Assembly: GCA_028023455.1 (NCBI GenBank)
Contig: JAQFVV010000182.1
Location: 680,001-744,000, forward strand
DNA from: Epiperipatus broadwayi
Lineage: Eukaryota > Onychophora > Udeonychophora > Euonychophora > Peripatidae
Length of the DNA: 64,000 nt
Direction: 5' to 3'
Under the pieces are notes generated by a model, which was not told the origin of the DNA, ran no database searches, and saw only the letters and a program-made list of their open reading frames with translations. Position numbers and translations under genes: made by a program. Shown here in pieces: positions 46,128 through 59,100 of this stretch (position 1 is the first letter of the stretch; each line of letters starts with the position of its first letter).

Positions 46128-49100
46128 CCTGTGTCTGTGATCAGAAGATTCTTAGCAGCCTCTGCCTTTGGTTACCAATCATTGTCTTGGCTGTCAACTT
46201 TACAGCCTCCTGGAAATAAGGGACATGATTTATTTTGCCTACCATGATTGTAAATATCTATTATATAAAAAAAATTCAATCACACACACATTCATTCTAC
46301 CTTCAAGAAAACTCAACTGATATTTCAGTTAAGAGTTATCAGATGTCTGAGAAGAAAGTTCATGTTGTATCATGATCTTAAACTGAGGTAAAAAGTTAAT
46401 AAATTCACCATACTGACTAATGTGTGTTTGTAAGAAACCCTCCATATTCATATACTATATCAGCTGCAACAACAAAAACGTGAAGATTAGAAATTTGCCC
46501 TGCTCAGGTTCCTTTAAGGCCTCCAAGAAGAATTAAAGAGTCTCTGCAGCTGCCCACACACACATATACATGAAAATTATAAATTATTAATCATTTTTGA
46601 TCTTTTTTTCACTCTTAAAAGTTATTTATAAAACTTTTTTAAAAGATGTGTAATCCTTAATCTTTCATTAATTTATTTTTATTATTGTTTTTTTTATATA
46701 TGTATATGGGGGGGGGGGTCAAATAAAATTGAATGAGAGAAAATGATTTGAATTTCTGTACCAATTGATAGTTTTAATAGTGAAATAATCAGAAATGTAC
46801 TTTTCATAACAAAAAAATCCTAAAAATGACTGCAGGAAAAGTGACTAGAAACCAAATCCTACTTTAAGTGAGAGTGGTGTAATAGAAAAGTTATAAGCTA
46901 TAAACACAGGTTTTTAATATTTCTATTAACCTGATGAATGAATGTTATTCATGAAATTTATGCACAGTAAGTGGGGTGGTCTGAGTATCTCTGCACTAGT
47001 GTATAGTTGGAATGTGATGGAGTTGATCAAAACCAAAAAACTTGAAAATTGATTTTATGTATAGTTAAACATGTGTAATATTGGCTCATCTTGCATTCAT
47101 TAAACTAGAATGCAATTAATTATAATTATTAAATGTTAATCTCTGAGTGGATGATTACTAGAGACTTAATAAAGTTATTAAAAAATTAGCGATGTGATTT
47201 TTATTACCCGAAAAATGCAACAAAAAAAAGTGAATTAAATTGGAAAGTTATCATCTTGAGAATTGAGGCAATATAAATATGTAACTTTTTATGTAAAAAG
47301 GCGATTTTAGATGTTGAGTGATAACATAGACTACAATGAGCTAATTTATTTAACAAATTCAAATGTATCCTATGTCATGATATAATTACTGAAACTAAAT
47401 TAGTTGTATATAGAACTATATTTGATGTATTGTATTGGATGTATATTAATGTAACATAGAGGCATTAACAAAATTCCACTTAATGATACTGTAAAATAAT
47501 AAAAATATGATGGCATGATCATATGGTCAATCAATATGTTCTTGGCTTCACTAGATGTGATACTATAAAATTTATTATTATAAAATCATGGTCACCATTA
47601 GATTCTTTGAAGAATTTGACCATTGTTTTTGGAAAGACAAATTACATTTATATTATAAAGATTGTTTCAAAAATATTATTTAAAAAATTTCAATATTGAT
47701 CAAAGCCTTTAGAAAAAAGATGTGCTGCAGAAGAAATTACAATAGAAAATCTCAAAATATCAAACAAACTAATGGGTCTACTTATTATATATGTAAATGT
47801 ATTTGTGTTTCATTGATTGGTTGGTTTGAACAGACATCCCAAAATTCATTTTTATTATTTTGACTCTTTATCTTTTTTGCTTCTTTGGATTTGTAATTGC
47901 CATATTTATTTGAATATGACTGTTGATGATGATGATGACTTTTTAGCTTAAAATGTGTATTGGCTATAAAAAGATTCTTGAATTCACAAACATTTTTTTT
48001 TATTTATTTAAAAACTAATTCATAAAACATAGTCATTTTTCTGCTTGATTGCTGTTTTCAAGTCCATATTGATAATATTTTCTTCTATTTCCAATATCCA
48101 TATTCTAAACACCAATTAATATTAAACTATATCTTGTTTTAAAATGTTATCAATTTCTATCTAAAACAAGTCATAAGTTCTTTATTTTCTTTACTTGCTT
48201 GAGATGTAGGGGCATTGAATTATCTTAAAAAAATATTAAATTGATATTCACAAAATAAACAAACTAATCATTGGATTATATCCAATAAACAATTCTTTCC
48301 AGATCCATCTTGTCACTGCAACACTTACTTTTTCTTTTTAAATCCCCACTCCCCATCTGCTTTTTTGACATTATCAATGAGACTTGGTTTTAAAGTTGGA
48401 AGTAACACATTTATATATTTAAATCAGAAATTCATAACACACAAAGACTTTAATTCTAAATCAATCTGCTTAAATAGTTGTGTAAATCTAATTGTGGATC
48501 ACCAACTTTATATTTTAACAGCATCAGTTCTTTTCTAACTGTAGTCACCTCTTTTTCTTGTCTGGAAATGTTAATAATAAATCTCTTGAATTTTTAGCTT
48601 CTGCATATGTGATAAAACAAGAACAAACTCTACTCTAGTGACATCTATAATAAACTTGAGCAATCAGTGATTACTAAATAATAGTATATTTAATATTAAT
48701 CTTCAGCTTAGTTTCTTTTTTTGCCTTTAGAAAACATGTCTATATTTAGAATGAACCGAAATTTTTAAAATACATAACTACTGATCCAGATTCATAACTA
48801 TTCAAACAGGTTGGTTTAGCATCAAAACGTTAGAAATTTTAAATTATAGGCTCTTAGCTATAGTAGTAAAGCAGAATTAAAGGAAATTTCTAGATATATA
48901 ATTGCATTAACTTTCAACTTTGAATCACAAATCTCATTAGTAAAGGCAAAAGTCAGAAACCTATGCGGTGGTAATGATTTAAATATTTCATTATTAGAAT
49001 TACTATAGATGGCTATAGAGTGGAGAGATATTCTCCCTTATTTTATGTTTACTTTATATTACATATGTGACTACAATAATATTTGCGATGGAAAAAAAAA

Positions 49101-50200
49101 GCTAATAAATTTTCAAGTCATCATAAATAAATTATAAAGATAAAAAATTAAAATATAATATTGAACATTACTTTTTTTTAATTAGAAAATTAATGGCTAC
49201 TTAATGAAATTTTGCAAAATTTTAAAAAATAAAAATAACTACTGCTAAATTGTAAAACAAAGTTACTGACAACTTAAAATCATGGAGTTTAATTTAAATT
49301 TTAAATGAGTAATATAAAAGAAATTTATCCCTTTTTTAAAAAAAAAAGGAAAGTATAAATTAATATGTTCTTTATATTTTATATAAATAATGATAGTTTA
49401 TAGGAAGTAAAGAGTTAATTGATGTTTATTAGAATAGAAAAACTTTGTCAGATGACATCAAAATAAATTCCACTATAAAATCTATTTATCTTTCTGACTT
49501 TAACTCTTTTTCTCTCTCTCTTCAGTCATTGTTTTTCTTTCCAAAATAAATAAAAAAGTTTGTGTTATAAAATGAATATATTCTTTTTGTAATATTTTTA
49601 AATAAAATGTTTGTTAAGATAACTTGCGAAAGAATAGATTTTTTTTATAATGAGAATTTAAAACAAAATGATTTTCAAAAAAAGAAATGATGGATTTAAA
49701 ATCGTTTTTATATAAAGCCGTTGAAACAAAAATAGCAATTCGTAATGATGAGAAAATTTTAATAAGTTGAAATCAAGTCAAAAATAAACTGAAGTCTATA
49801 AGTTCAAAAACAATATTATAATAAATATTTTTAATAGCGAATTTACTTCATTAAGTAACTGATGGCATGATAAAAGTTTCTTGAAAAAAAAAAATAATAA
49901 TAAAATAAATATTATGTATCAATAACTTCCTCTGTCCGTACTGAATTTTTATAGTAAGGCTATAAAACGTCTTCTTTGCTGAATTAAGAATATTGAAAAT
50001 AAAATAAATGGTATATTTTAAATAAAATGGGTTTTCTGCAACATAATTGATTTAAAAGTAATAATAAATCTGGAAGGCAGAATTAATAAATAGATACAAC
50101 ATATTTTTAAAAACAAAATTGGTTTTGGTACAGACAGTCTTCGCTCTCTATCTCTTGCTTACTACCCGCTTAGTACTTTTATTCACATAGATTAAGGTAG
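46128..50200. other. AT-rich DNA, no gene recognised
   Basis: The first 450 bases (46128-46580) are less AT-rich and may be the 5' flank or untranslated end of the LINE. A G11 tract lies at 46708-46718, and a possible hammerhead remnant at 46931-46956 is described in the findings. GATGATGAT lies at about 47926-47937. Nothing else is supportable. Confidence 0.45.
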
Positions 50201-50224
50201 GTAGAGTCTGTCATCATGAACCTG

Positions 50225-50460
50225 TTATGCTATTAGTCATCTCCCCATGTCAAATATAGTGGTCGGATTGTGTATTTGTACTATCATAGTTCTTTTGGCA
50301 CAGTTTGATTTAATTTCTCTCAGATGTTCTGCAATTGTTCTTCAGTCCACATAATTGGGGAGCTTAATTGGTTTTCTTCATTTGAGGTGACATTTAAATC
50401 TAGTTCTGCTATATCCACTACTGTTGTTTTCCTGAATCTCGGATTTGAATCAAGGTTCTT
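50225..50460 (-). pseudogene. possible degraded coding fragment, unknown family
   Basis: Minus strand from about 50460 reads in one frame through FRKTTVVDIAELDLNVTSNE and WTEEQLQNI before a TGA at 50323-50321, then continues after it with EKLNQTVPKEL. The composition is unlike the chance frames around it (few F, I, Y, N runs). A frame shift separates it from an ATG at 50504. It abuts the 5' end of the LINE on the other strand. I do not recognise the protein; it may be an element-encoded ORF or an exon remnant. Confidence 0.3.
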
Positions 50461-50504
50461 ATTAATATAGGAATTTTTATTCTATCTTTATCTTTCGCTG
50501 CCAT

Positions 50505-53500
50505 TAGATGACAATCTTTTATTTAGGTATTAGCAATTGCAGATTATTTTCAAGTGAAGGAAGATGGCAAGAATTGGAAAAAGAACTGTCTAAAATTAAA
50601 TGGGACATTATTAATTTTTGCAAAATTAGAAGATAAAGAGTGTATTGTTTTAAAAAGTGGACATGTACTATATAGATAAAGATACAAACATTGGAAATAT
50701 GAGTGGAATAGGATTCATTATAAATGAAATGTGAAAACAGCATTATGGAGATAAATAGTGTATTAGACAGAGTAGCAAGATTAGTTATTCAACTTAATAG
50801 CAGATATTAAATACACATACACCCCAACAGATTCTTATTATGATGAAGAAGTAGAAGATTTTTATATGGATGTACACAAGATTTTTTTTTAGACCAAATA
50901 ACATTTTAAAATTTACATGGGAGATTTTAGGCCTAAAATTGGTAAATAATTTAAAGATGAGTTTGCTATAGGAAAATTTGGTTATAGTGATAGAAATGTG
51001 AGAGGGCATAAACTTATGGCATTTGCAGAAAAAGAAAAATTTTATACTATGAATTTTTTAACTTGAAAAAAATATTAAACAGAAATGGAGATGGAAGCAA
51101 CCAAGGGAAGGTATAGCAGAATTGGATTCAATTTTGATTAACAAAAATATATATTTCAAGATTGTAATGTTCTTAATAAATTTAAAACAAGAAGTAAACA
51201 TTGATTAATAAAATGTATAACACATGTTAATGCAAAACTAGAGGGACAAAAATTATTAAGAAAAACAATATGAGTTGACATTCCTAATCCTCAGATACAT
51301 TTTTGTAAATTTAAATTAGAACCTTCGAATTGTTGTCAAACATTAACAGATTTTGAACATGGACTCAGATTTGAACAAAATCAATAGCAAAATAACTGAT
51401 ACATGTTTAAAAACTGCAACAAAAATAGCTGGTATAAATAAAGCAGCAATTGAGCAGTAAAATTACTACTAAGACAAAACAATTTGTGACAAAAAGAAGA
51501 AATATGAAAATGTATAAAATGATGCATTAAGAAAGATTAAATATCTCAAATTTTGTAAAATTGTGCAAAAAAGAGTTGATAATGATATAATAAAATATAA
51601 TTGTGAACTATCAAGTACATCTATAGAAGAGAATAAATATCTCAAGGGTATAGGGGTGTAAAATAACATCTTGCTATTGGTAGGAAACTTATTTCTGCAA
51701 TAAGAAAAAATGATGGAATTATTACCAAAAAAGAGAGACGGCATCATAAAATGTGTAAAAGAGTTCTACCAAGAATTATAGTGCAATGAAGAGCAAGGCA
51801 AGTATCATCTATAACTAGTATATCTTCTGGATTTCCCAGGATTTTAAATGAAGAATTTAGACATGTAATTTAATTTATGAAAAAGAGGAAAGCTCCAGAT
51901 AACTATGAAATTATAATTTACATCTTTAAAAAAAAATCAGTGAAGAAATATAATTTTTTTGGCAAAGTTATATACCAAATGTTTAAACAATAAAGATGTA
52001 TCAGATGATTGGAAGAATGCACTATTAATATTAATATTTAAAAAAGGTGATAAAGAAGTTATTAAAAGTTACAGACCTGTCAATGTTTTATGAGTTCTCT
52101 ACACCGATTTTTACCAAAATACAGCAAACTTTACATTTTAACCAACCAAAAAAAACAAGCTGAGTTTATAAGGCATTTTAGGGTAAAAGCCTGAAATCTG
52201 GGCAAAGCTGCTTGGAGCATTGATGCTAGACTAAATCAATGAAATATAACATCACTGGGCCACTGCAACCTTTTCTTTTTTTAGACAACAAGGTTTTTTT
52301 TTTTTCTAATATTGATTAAACAAATAATTTTTATTTCATTTAGAACATGATTTCTTTATTATTAAACAAATTTTGATATTCATTTTCATTACTTTTTGTG
52401 GGTTTTTTGGAACCTGACTGACATTTTTTCAACAAATTTTGCTAATTGAATTTTTTTCTTTTTATCATTTGAAAAATTTGACCGTTTCACTATGTCAAAA
52501 AATTTGTTTGAATCCCACCGCCGAAAAAATAGAATACAATTATTTGCGACTTGTTTAGAACTTAATTCTACCTTTCTTTTTTTTTTTGGTTTGACTAAAT
52601 GGTTTTTTTTTATTATTATTAATTTTACTTTTTTTTAAAAAACACAACTTGTTTTCACTTTGATTTAGATTATGTTTGAATTAGCCTTTTTTTTTGGGGG
52701 GGGGGGGGCTACTACAAGAAACAGCTTTTTGAGTGGGGGACAGGGGGGTGGCAACAAAAAGGCAAAAAAAAATAGTCAATTATTTTAACAGTGCTGAAAA
52801 AGAGAATCAACTTTGGAACTTGTTTCGAATTTTGATTTCTTTTTGATTGACATAATTGTTTTTCTTAATATTAAATCAAAATTTACTTTTGTGCTTTTGC
52901 CGATTAAAAAATTGTTTTCAAACACCCACACACTCGAAAAAGAATTGTAACCAAAAAGTCAAGAATTTAACTTTTTGCTTTTTTTTAAACAACTTTTTAC
53001 TTTGATTTCTATTTCGTTCGAATTACCTTTTTTTTTTTTTTTAGCCTTCTACAATAAACTGCTTGTGGGGGTGGGGGGAGGGTATTTCGTAATTTGTTAT
53101 TCTTAACAAAAAGTCAACCGAAGTCGTCATTTATTTTAACCCCGCTGCAAAAAATTGAATCCAAATACTTGTCAATTTCTAATGAAATAAAAAACAAAGG
53201 ACACAAACTTTGGACTTTTTACAATTATTTATTCGATTTTATTGCTGTAATAAAAAGTGGACATTAAGTGTGCCTGACAAAAAAAAAAAAAAACACAATC
53301 TCACACACTTTCTGTACTCGGCAATTCTGAAGAAAAGTTTCAAAATATTTGCACGTTCGTCTCAGACCTTTTAGTGGTCTCGAATATTTTCCCCCATGCT
53401 GAAACGTGACTTAGCACGTGAGCTTTGTCGAAGCCTGTTCGAACATACACTTTGCCAATTTTTTACATATTAACCTTTTTTTCAGGAAGGGTGGGGACCA

Positions 53501-54140
53501 TATGACAATTATTAATAATTAACAACATTTTTTAAATTGAAATGACATTACTCTATTGCAGAGATTTGAAAAAGTCATACCGCCTTGAAATTTAAACACC
53601 CTCAAGCGATACGGTAATCAGCTATGAATAGAACGAATACGCGTAAATAGCTTTGAAGCACAAAACAGGTCGTAATATTTTTGTGCAATGTCATGTAAAG
53701 TGGCCTAGCTCAATGGGTTAATACTAATACGTAAATATTGTATTAGTCACCGAAACAGCATTTTTATGTGTTTTGTAGATGTAAACAATGCCCCAAGCAG
53801 CCGTGCATGGATTTCAGGCTTTTACCCATTTTAGTATAGTTGATCATATCCAAATTTTGAGAGAAATTATAGAAAGAACCAATAAATATAAATTGCCATT
53901 ATGCTTTGTATTTGTAAGTTAAGGAAAGGCATTTGATTCTATAAACATTTTTTTAATCATTAAAACATTGGATCATCAAGGTGTAGCCCCAGAATATTAT
54001 CATATTCTGAAGAACATTTATAAAAATGAAACAGCAACAATTAGATTATCTAATGATACTAAATACATTAAATTTGAGAAGAACAAGTACATATCCCCAA
54101 AACTTTTTCAGCAGTTTTACAAGAATTTTTTGATTTATTT
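50505..54140 (+). pseudogene. RTE-type LINE copy B, split by a DNA transposon
   Basis: Homologous to copy A, starting at the same base context (GCTGCCATTAGATGACAATC). The endonuclease region (50509-51250) is recognisable in pieces: GRWQELEKELSKIKWD, SYYDEEVEDFY, MGDFRPKIGK (the GDF.AK motif) and KTRSKH*LIK (the SDH motif, broken). RT sequence follows to 52181 and resumes at 53835 after the 1645-bp insertion, with FVFVS*GKAFDSI-like and HQGVAPEYYHILKNIYKNE segments and ISPKLF (53945-54130). The copy then stops before the catalytic YADD region, so it is 3'-truncated, which is unusual for a LINE. Many stops; inactive. Confidence 0.82.
52182..53826. mobile_element. 1645-bp non-autonomous DNA transposon, superfamily unclear
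   Basis: Inserted in LINE copy B. Terminal inverted repeats begin GGTAAAAGCCTGAAATC on both sides, followed by GCTGCTTGG(A/G)GCATTG. An exact 8-bp target duplication, CATTTTAG, lies at 52174-52181 and 53827-53834. The interior has no transposase frame but is unlike its surroundings: several T- and G-rich modules recur (TTAGCCTTTTTTTTT with G13 at 52696-52708; a similar TTAGCC...GTGGGGGTGGGGGG at 53041-53080), and there is a tRNA-like CCTAGCTCAATGGGTTAATA at about 53704. An 8-bp duplication fits hAT, P or Merlin; the GG start is atypical for hAT. Confidence 0.82.
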
Positions 54141-54566
54141 TATAGTTAGTTGTCTCTATGGTGTATATAAAAAAAACTGTAAAAGTTTTATTTAGATTAT
54201 GACTCATTGATATATATAATCTTGGTTAGAATTAATTGAATAAATAATATTAGGTTTGAGTTCACTGATAAATGGTTTTGATAGAGAATTAATTGCTTTG
54301 TTTTCAGTTTTGTTTTTGTTTTTTGTATTTAAGTTCTCATGGTAGGTGTGCTAATTTAGAATGAAAATTCCAAAACAAATTGATAGTTTGTCTTGAATAT
54401 ATTCCACTGTAGCATCAGCTTTATATATAAATAATCCTTAAAATTAGTCAATACTTAGATAATTCCAATATCAGTAACAATCAACAATTTCAACCTGTTG
54501 TCAAGACAATCTCCATTTAACAATTAGAATCCCACTTTTATTTATGATCCAATATATATATCATCA
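54141..54566. other. AT-rich spacer with dispersed-repeat copy
   Basis: Contains a copy of a dispersed repeat at 54431-54535 (TTAGTCAATACTTAGATAAT ... CAAGACAATCTCCATTTAA ... AGAATCCCAC), closely matching 56726-56836. Confidence 0.6.
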
Positions 54567-55228
54567 ACAACCATTATCAATCCATTGCAGAATGAAGGTC
54601 TCTCCAAGTGCAATCCATTTTCTCTGAACTTTAGCTTCTCTTTTCCACATCACCCCTGCACACTTTCTTATTTCATCCATCTCACATGTTGTCTCTTTCT
54701 GGGTCTTTTACAATCTCTTGGAATCCAGTTTAAGATTTCAATTGTTCATCTATTATCATCTCTTCTAGGAATATGTCCAATCCAACTCTACTTCAGTCTT
54801 TTAATTTTTTCAATGAGGTCAGTAACACCTGTTTCTTCTCTTACCCATATATTGTGTTTTCAATCGCTTCTTGTTACTTCCAACATGGATCTCTCCATAC
54901 TTTTTTGAGTGGTCTGAAGTCTCTGTACTACTCTTCTATTAAGTGTCCAAGTCTCAGATCCATAAGTAAGAACTGGTAAAATACATTTATTAAAAACCTT
55001 TCTTTTCAAACACATAGGCATATTTTCTTTTATTATCAAGTTATTTCTACCAAAAGCCCTCCAACCAAGTTTAATTCTATGATTAATTTCATCCATTATG
55101 TTTCCATTTATATTAATAATCTGACCAAGGTATTTGTAGCTATTAACTTCTTCTAACTCATCATAATCAATCTTTATTTTCATATTTTGAGAAAATCCAT
55201 TAAACATTACTTTAGTCTTTCTAAACAT
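54567..55228 (-). pseudogene. RTE-type LINE 3' fragment, copy C
   Basis: Minus strand 55228-54860 keeps an intact 122-codon frame of the RT C-terminal region: VNSYKYLGQIININGNIMDE, then KRKVFNKCILPVLTYGSETW, then VVQRLQTTQKSMERSMLEVT, all standard for the RTE clade. Beyond it the C-terminal domain continues in broken frames (W.GH..RR, WRPR-like, RW.DEIRK.AG) to the 3' end near 54567. The 5' end falls just after the YADD region, so this is a 5'-truncated insertion. It supplies the part missing from copy B but in the opposite orientation. Confidence 0.88.
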
Positions 55229-55276
55229 TTTTCTTTAGGAAAGTAGGACTAAATATATATATATATGATAAACAAA

Positions 55277-56119
55277 ACAAGTTATAAATTTCATAACTTG
55301 CTCTTAGCCTGCATTCTATGATCACTAGATGGAGCTTTACCAATAGCTCCTAACAAGCTTTTGTTTACATAAATGCTGAGATAGATAGAATTCAATATCT
55401 CTTTCATTGTCTCCAACCTTCAAACTATGGTTTTGAGCTAGTTGGCTCACCTCAGTGAAGGGTAGGGAGCATAGAAACTAAATCTAAATACTAACTCTAC
55501 AATCAGCATTTATGAAACATGTTTCTATCGATTTGAAAGCATGAATTTTTCAGATATGTAAATATCTTCAAATCCAGCTAAACAAACTAGACAGCTGTAT
55601 GGGTCTGAATTCAGTTCAGTTTCAGTTTCACCATATAGTAAAAGTCTCTGCAATATATATTATTGCAAAAACCTTCAAGGGCACATTTATTATAAGCAAA
55701 CCAAGTTATAAATTTCGTAACTTGCTCTTAGCTTGCATTTTATGATCACTAGATGGAGCTTTATCAATAGCTCCTAACAAGCTTATCATAAATGTAGCCT
55801 TGAAGGTTTTTGCAATGATATATATTGCAGAGGCTTTTACTATATGGTGAAACTGAACTGATTTCCAACCCATATAGCTGTCTAGTTTGTTTAGCTGGAT
55901 TTGAAGATATTTACATATCTGAAAAATTCATGCTTTCAAACTGATAGAAACATTTTTCATAAATGCTGATTGTAGAGTTAGTATTTAGATCTAGTTTCTA
56001 CTCTCCCTAGCCAACTAGCTTGAAACCATGGTTTGAAGGTTGGAGACAATGAAAGAGATATTGAATTCTATCTCTCTCAGTGTTTATGTAAACAAAAGCT
56101 TGTTAGAAGCTGTTGGTAT
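55277..56119. mobile_element. large foldback element with internal duplication
   Basis: The left arm (55338-55682) and right arm (55798-56119) are inverted copies of about 320-345 bp: CATTGTCTCCAACCTTCAAA against TTTGAAGGTTGGAGACAATG, and AACTAGACAGCTGTATGGGT against CCCATATAGCTGTCTAGTTT. The loop (55703-55785) is a direct copy of the left flank at 55277-55359 (AGTTATAAATTTC(A/G)TAACTTG, GATCACTAGATGGAGCTTTA). Both arms contain CTCAG/GTGAAGGG-type sequence followed by GAAACTA(A/G)ATCTAAATAC, in register with the hammerhead families but with a broken core. GGTCTGAATTCAGTTCAGTT links it to the 8951-9793 element. No protein frame. Confidence 0.72.
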
Positions 56120-59100
56120 GTATATATATATATATTATATATATTACTGTGAATATTTAGGTGGTTACTGGTTGGAACTTAATTATATCATTATCCCAGA
56201 TTAGCTTTAGGCCCTATTTCACTTATTATTTCTAAATAACACATGGGCAATTTGAAAGTATTGCAGTTTGTAATGTCAATTGACTATTTATTAGTCTGCA
56301 TTACAGTGACATATTTATTTCATGTTTAAAGAGGTTTATTTAAACTTCGTTGTATCAATATTTCATACTCTGTTGTCAAGTTGCAAGCTTTAAGGGTCCA
56401 TATATATTCAATGGACCATTAGTAAGAATGGATTTCCATTCTTGTTATTAAAAAATGTGAAGGTTGCCTTGACAGCAGTTAGAAATATTGATTACTATAT
56501 TTTACTGTGAATGTTTAGGTGGTTACTGGTTGGAACTTAATTATATATATATATAATATATATATATATAAATAAGTAAATATAATGTGTTCTAAATGCA
56601 GAAAAATATAAACTAATAAATAGTCAATTATAACTTTACAAATTGCAATTATACTTTGCAAATTGCACCCAAAGTATTCCTTAAATAATACACATAATAA
56701 TGCTCAAAGCTAAATAGGTTTATAAGTAATCATTAAAATTAGTCATCACTTAGACAATCCCAATATTAGTAACAATCAATAATCTCAATCTGTTTTGAGG
56801 CAACTCCCATTTAATAATGAAGATGGAATCCCACATTAATTTATGGTATATGTATATATACTCATAACTTGTTCATATTAATTTTCATAAAGTATTATTT
56901 TGCAGTTAAAAAGTGAATCATTCTCCTTCAGACCATAAATAAATAACACTCTATGTGTTATCAAAGGGTCAAGATTGGAATGAATCCACTTATTCTTTAA
57001 GTTTTTGATGTTTATAATTTGTTAGAAAATTGGAGAGAGTTTAATATAGCAGTCAGATGAAAACATATCATTAATACTTGTTAAACTAATACTTGATTAT
57101 CTAAGGATGTAGACAGAATCTCACTTTTAATAGTTTTATTTCAATAACCAAATAGAACTTAATAAATGTACTTAGCATAGATTAATGTACATGTAATTAA
57201 GAAGTGCAAATCACTTTCCTTTAGCTTGTTGAACAACTCAGAATTTCTTTTTGATTTGAGAAAAATAATTGCTTCATCTATATAAACAAGACATGGTATT
57301 GGTATATTTAATTTTAAAAATGTAAATTATTCTGAAAAAAATGTAAATTCCAAGTAGTTTATGATTTTTAAACAGGAAGTAATATATGATGTAAATAGAT
57401 TGGTGTAATGGGAACTTTGATGCAGGATTGATAGAACATTAATATAAATGATGTTTTTCCATTTAATATGATTTGTATTTTTCACTTTATCTGGAGATGT
57501 ATTAATAGCTGTCAAAACTCTTAGTGTGTGAATATTTGTAAGTATTAAATGAGTATTTTGATGGATACTGTGTCAGAATTCTATGTGTCTAGTTATACTA
57601 TCATTGGTGCATATTTTTTGCAGTGATGACAGTGTTAATTATTTCTTTATTTCTTTTAGTTTGCAATAATTAACAATATCTTTATTCAACATACTAGTCA
57701 TTCTTGTAAATACATTAAATATTCTTTGCACAAAAAATGTAGAAAAGTTATTTTTACTTAAAAATTATTATATTGATTGAAAACTATGGGTATATATTTT
57801 GAGGAATGTAACTTACTAAAAATTATAACAGAATAAATATTTTATAATATTTACAAAAAAAAAAAAAAACTTAACTCACATTAGCTACAACCACTTTTGT
57901 AACATTACTATTACAACCAGTATTGCATACTACTTCTAAGATATGCATTTGTTATATTATATAGTTTCAAATTTGATTTTTATAAGCATTATTTACAATA
58001 AATATTAAATCATTTGTATAAAAAAATTAAAAATATATAGCCAAAAAAATCACAAAAATAAATAAATAAAACTACTTTTATTTAACTGGATTCAATTGAC
58101 AGTTTTATTATAATCAGTTGATTGATTTCTTATAATCAGTTATTATAATGAAATAAATTTGCTTTTTATTATTATTGCTATTAGTGACAATAAGTTTTAT
58201 TATATTTGTCATAAAAATTAATATAAAACTAGCAATTTTTTGCAATAGAAGATTTAAATTTTCAGCTGGTCCAGACTGTAACTAGTGTAAAATATCATTA
58301 AAACAGAAAGGGATGAGTACAAAATTAAAACTATCTGACCTAACTTCAAACTAATTTGACTTTTGCAAAATCACCATTCTTAAGCAGATATTGAAAGGGA
58401 CACTTGTTCAATTTAAAAAATAATATGAAATTAAGTCATTTGAAAATTGATAGTGGTATTACATGTTATAGCTGCTGTGTAATTATATTTACAAAGAATG
58501 TTTCTAATAAATCAATAATTTAGAACATTATTAATAAGTTTTAATAAATGAATTCAAACTGAAGAATGTAAAATTATGCTAAATGGTATGACATCATGCT
58601 TAGAGTGTCTAATATATTTAATATTGCTTATAAGAATAAATATATAAATACCCTCAATATGAACATGACAATAATATTGGCATAAACAGGGAATTTGGGC
58701 ACTTCATCATCAGATTTTCAATGAGATGGATGGATTGGAAGATGGAATAGATTGACACTTATCTATTAAAGTTTGAAGATTTGATATCTTAATATAAACT
58801 GAGCACTAATTATACATATGTGTGGAGATGATGATCCAGAAAAAATGATGAATGCTAGTTCCATACAAAATAAATATATTGGTGATGATAGAGTTGATAG
58901 CTAAAGAACCTTAAAAATGTATGTTGAAATCCCTTATAAAATTAACTACTGTAATTAAAAAGTTAATTGTTCAATATTAAATTAAGTTTGTCCACTCAAA
59001 TGGCAGTTTAAGCTTAACAATTTCAGTTAATTGATTAAACTTTTTTTTTATCTTATTCAATTAAAAATCAAAACAGAAAACTCAGTTCATAAATCTCATA

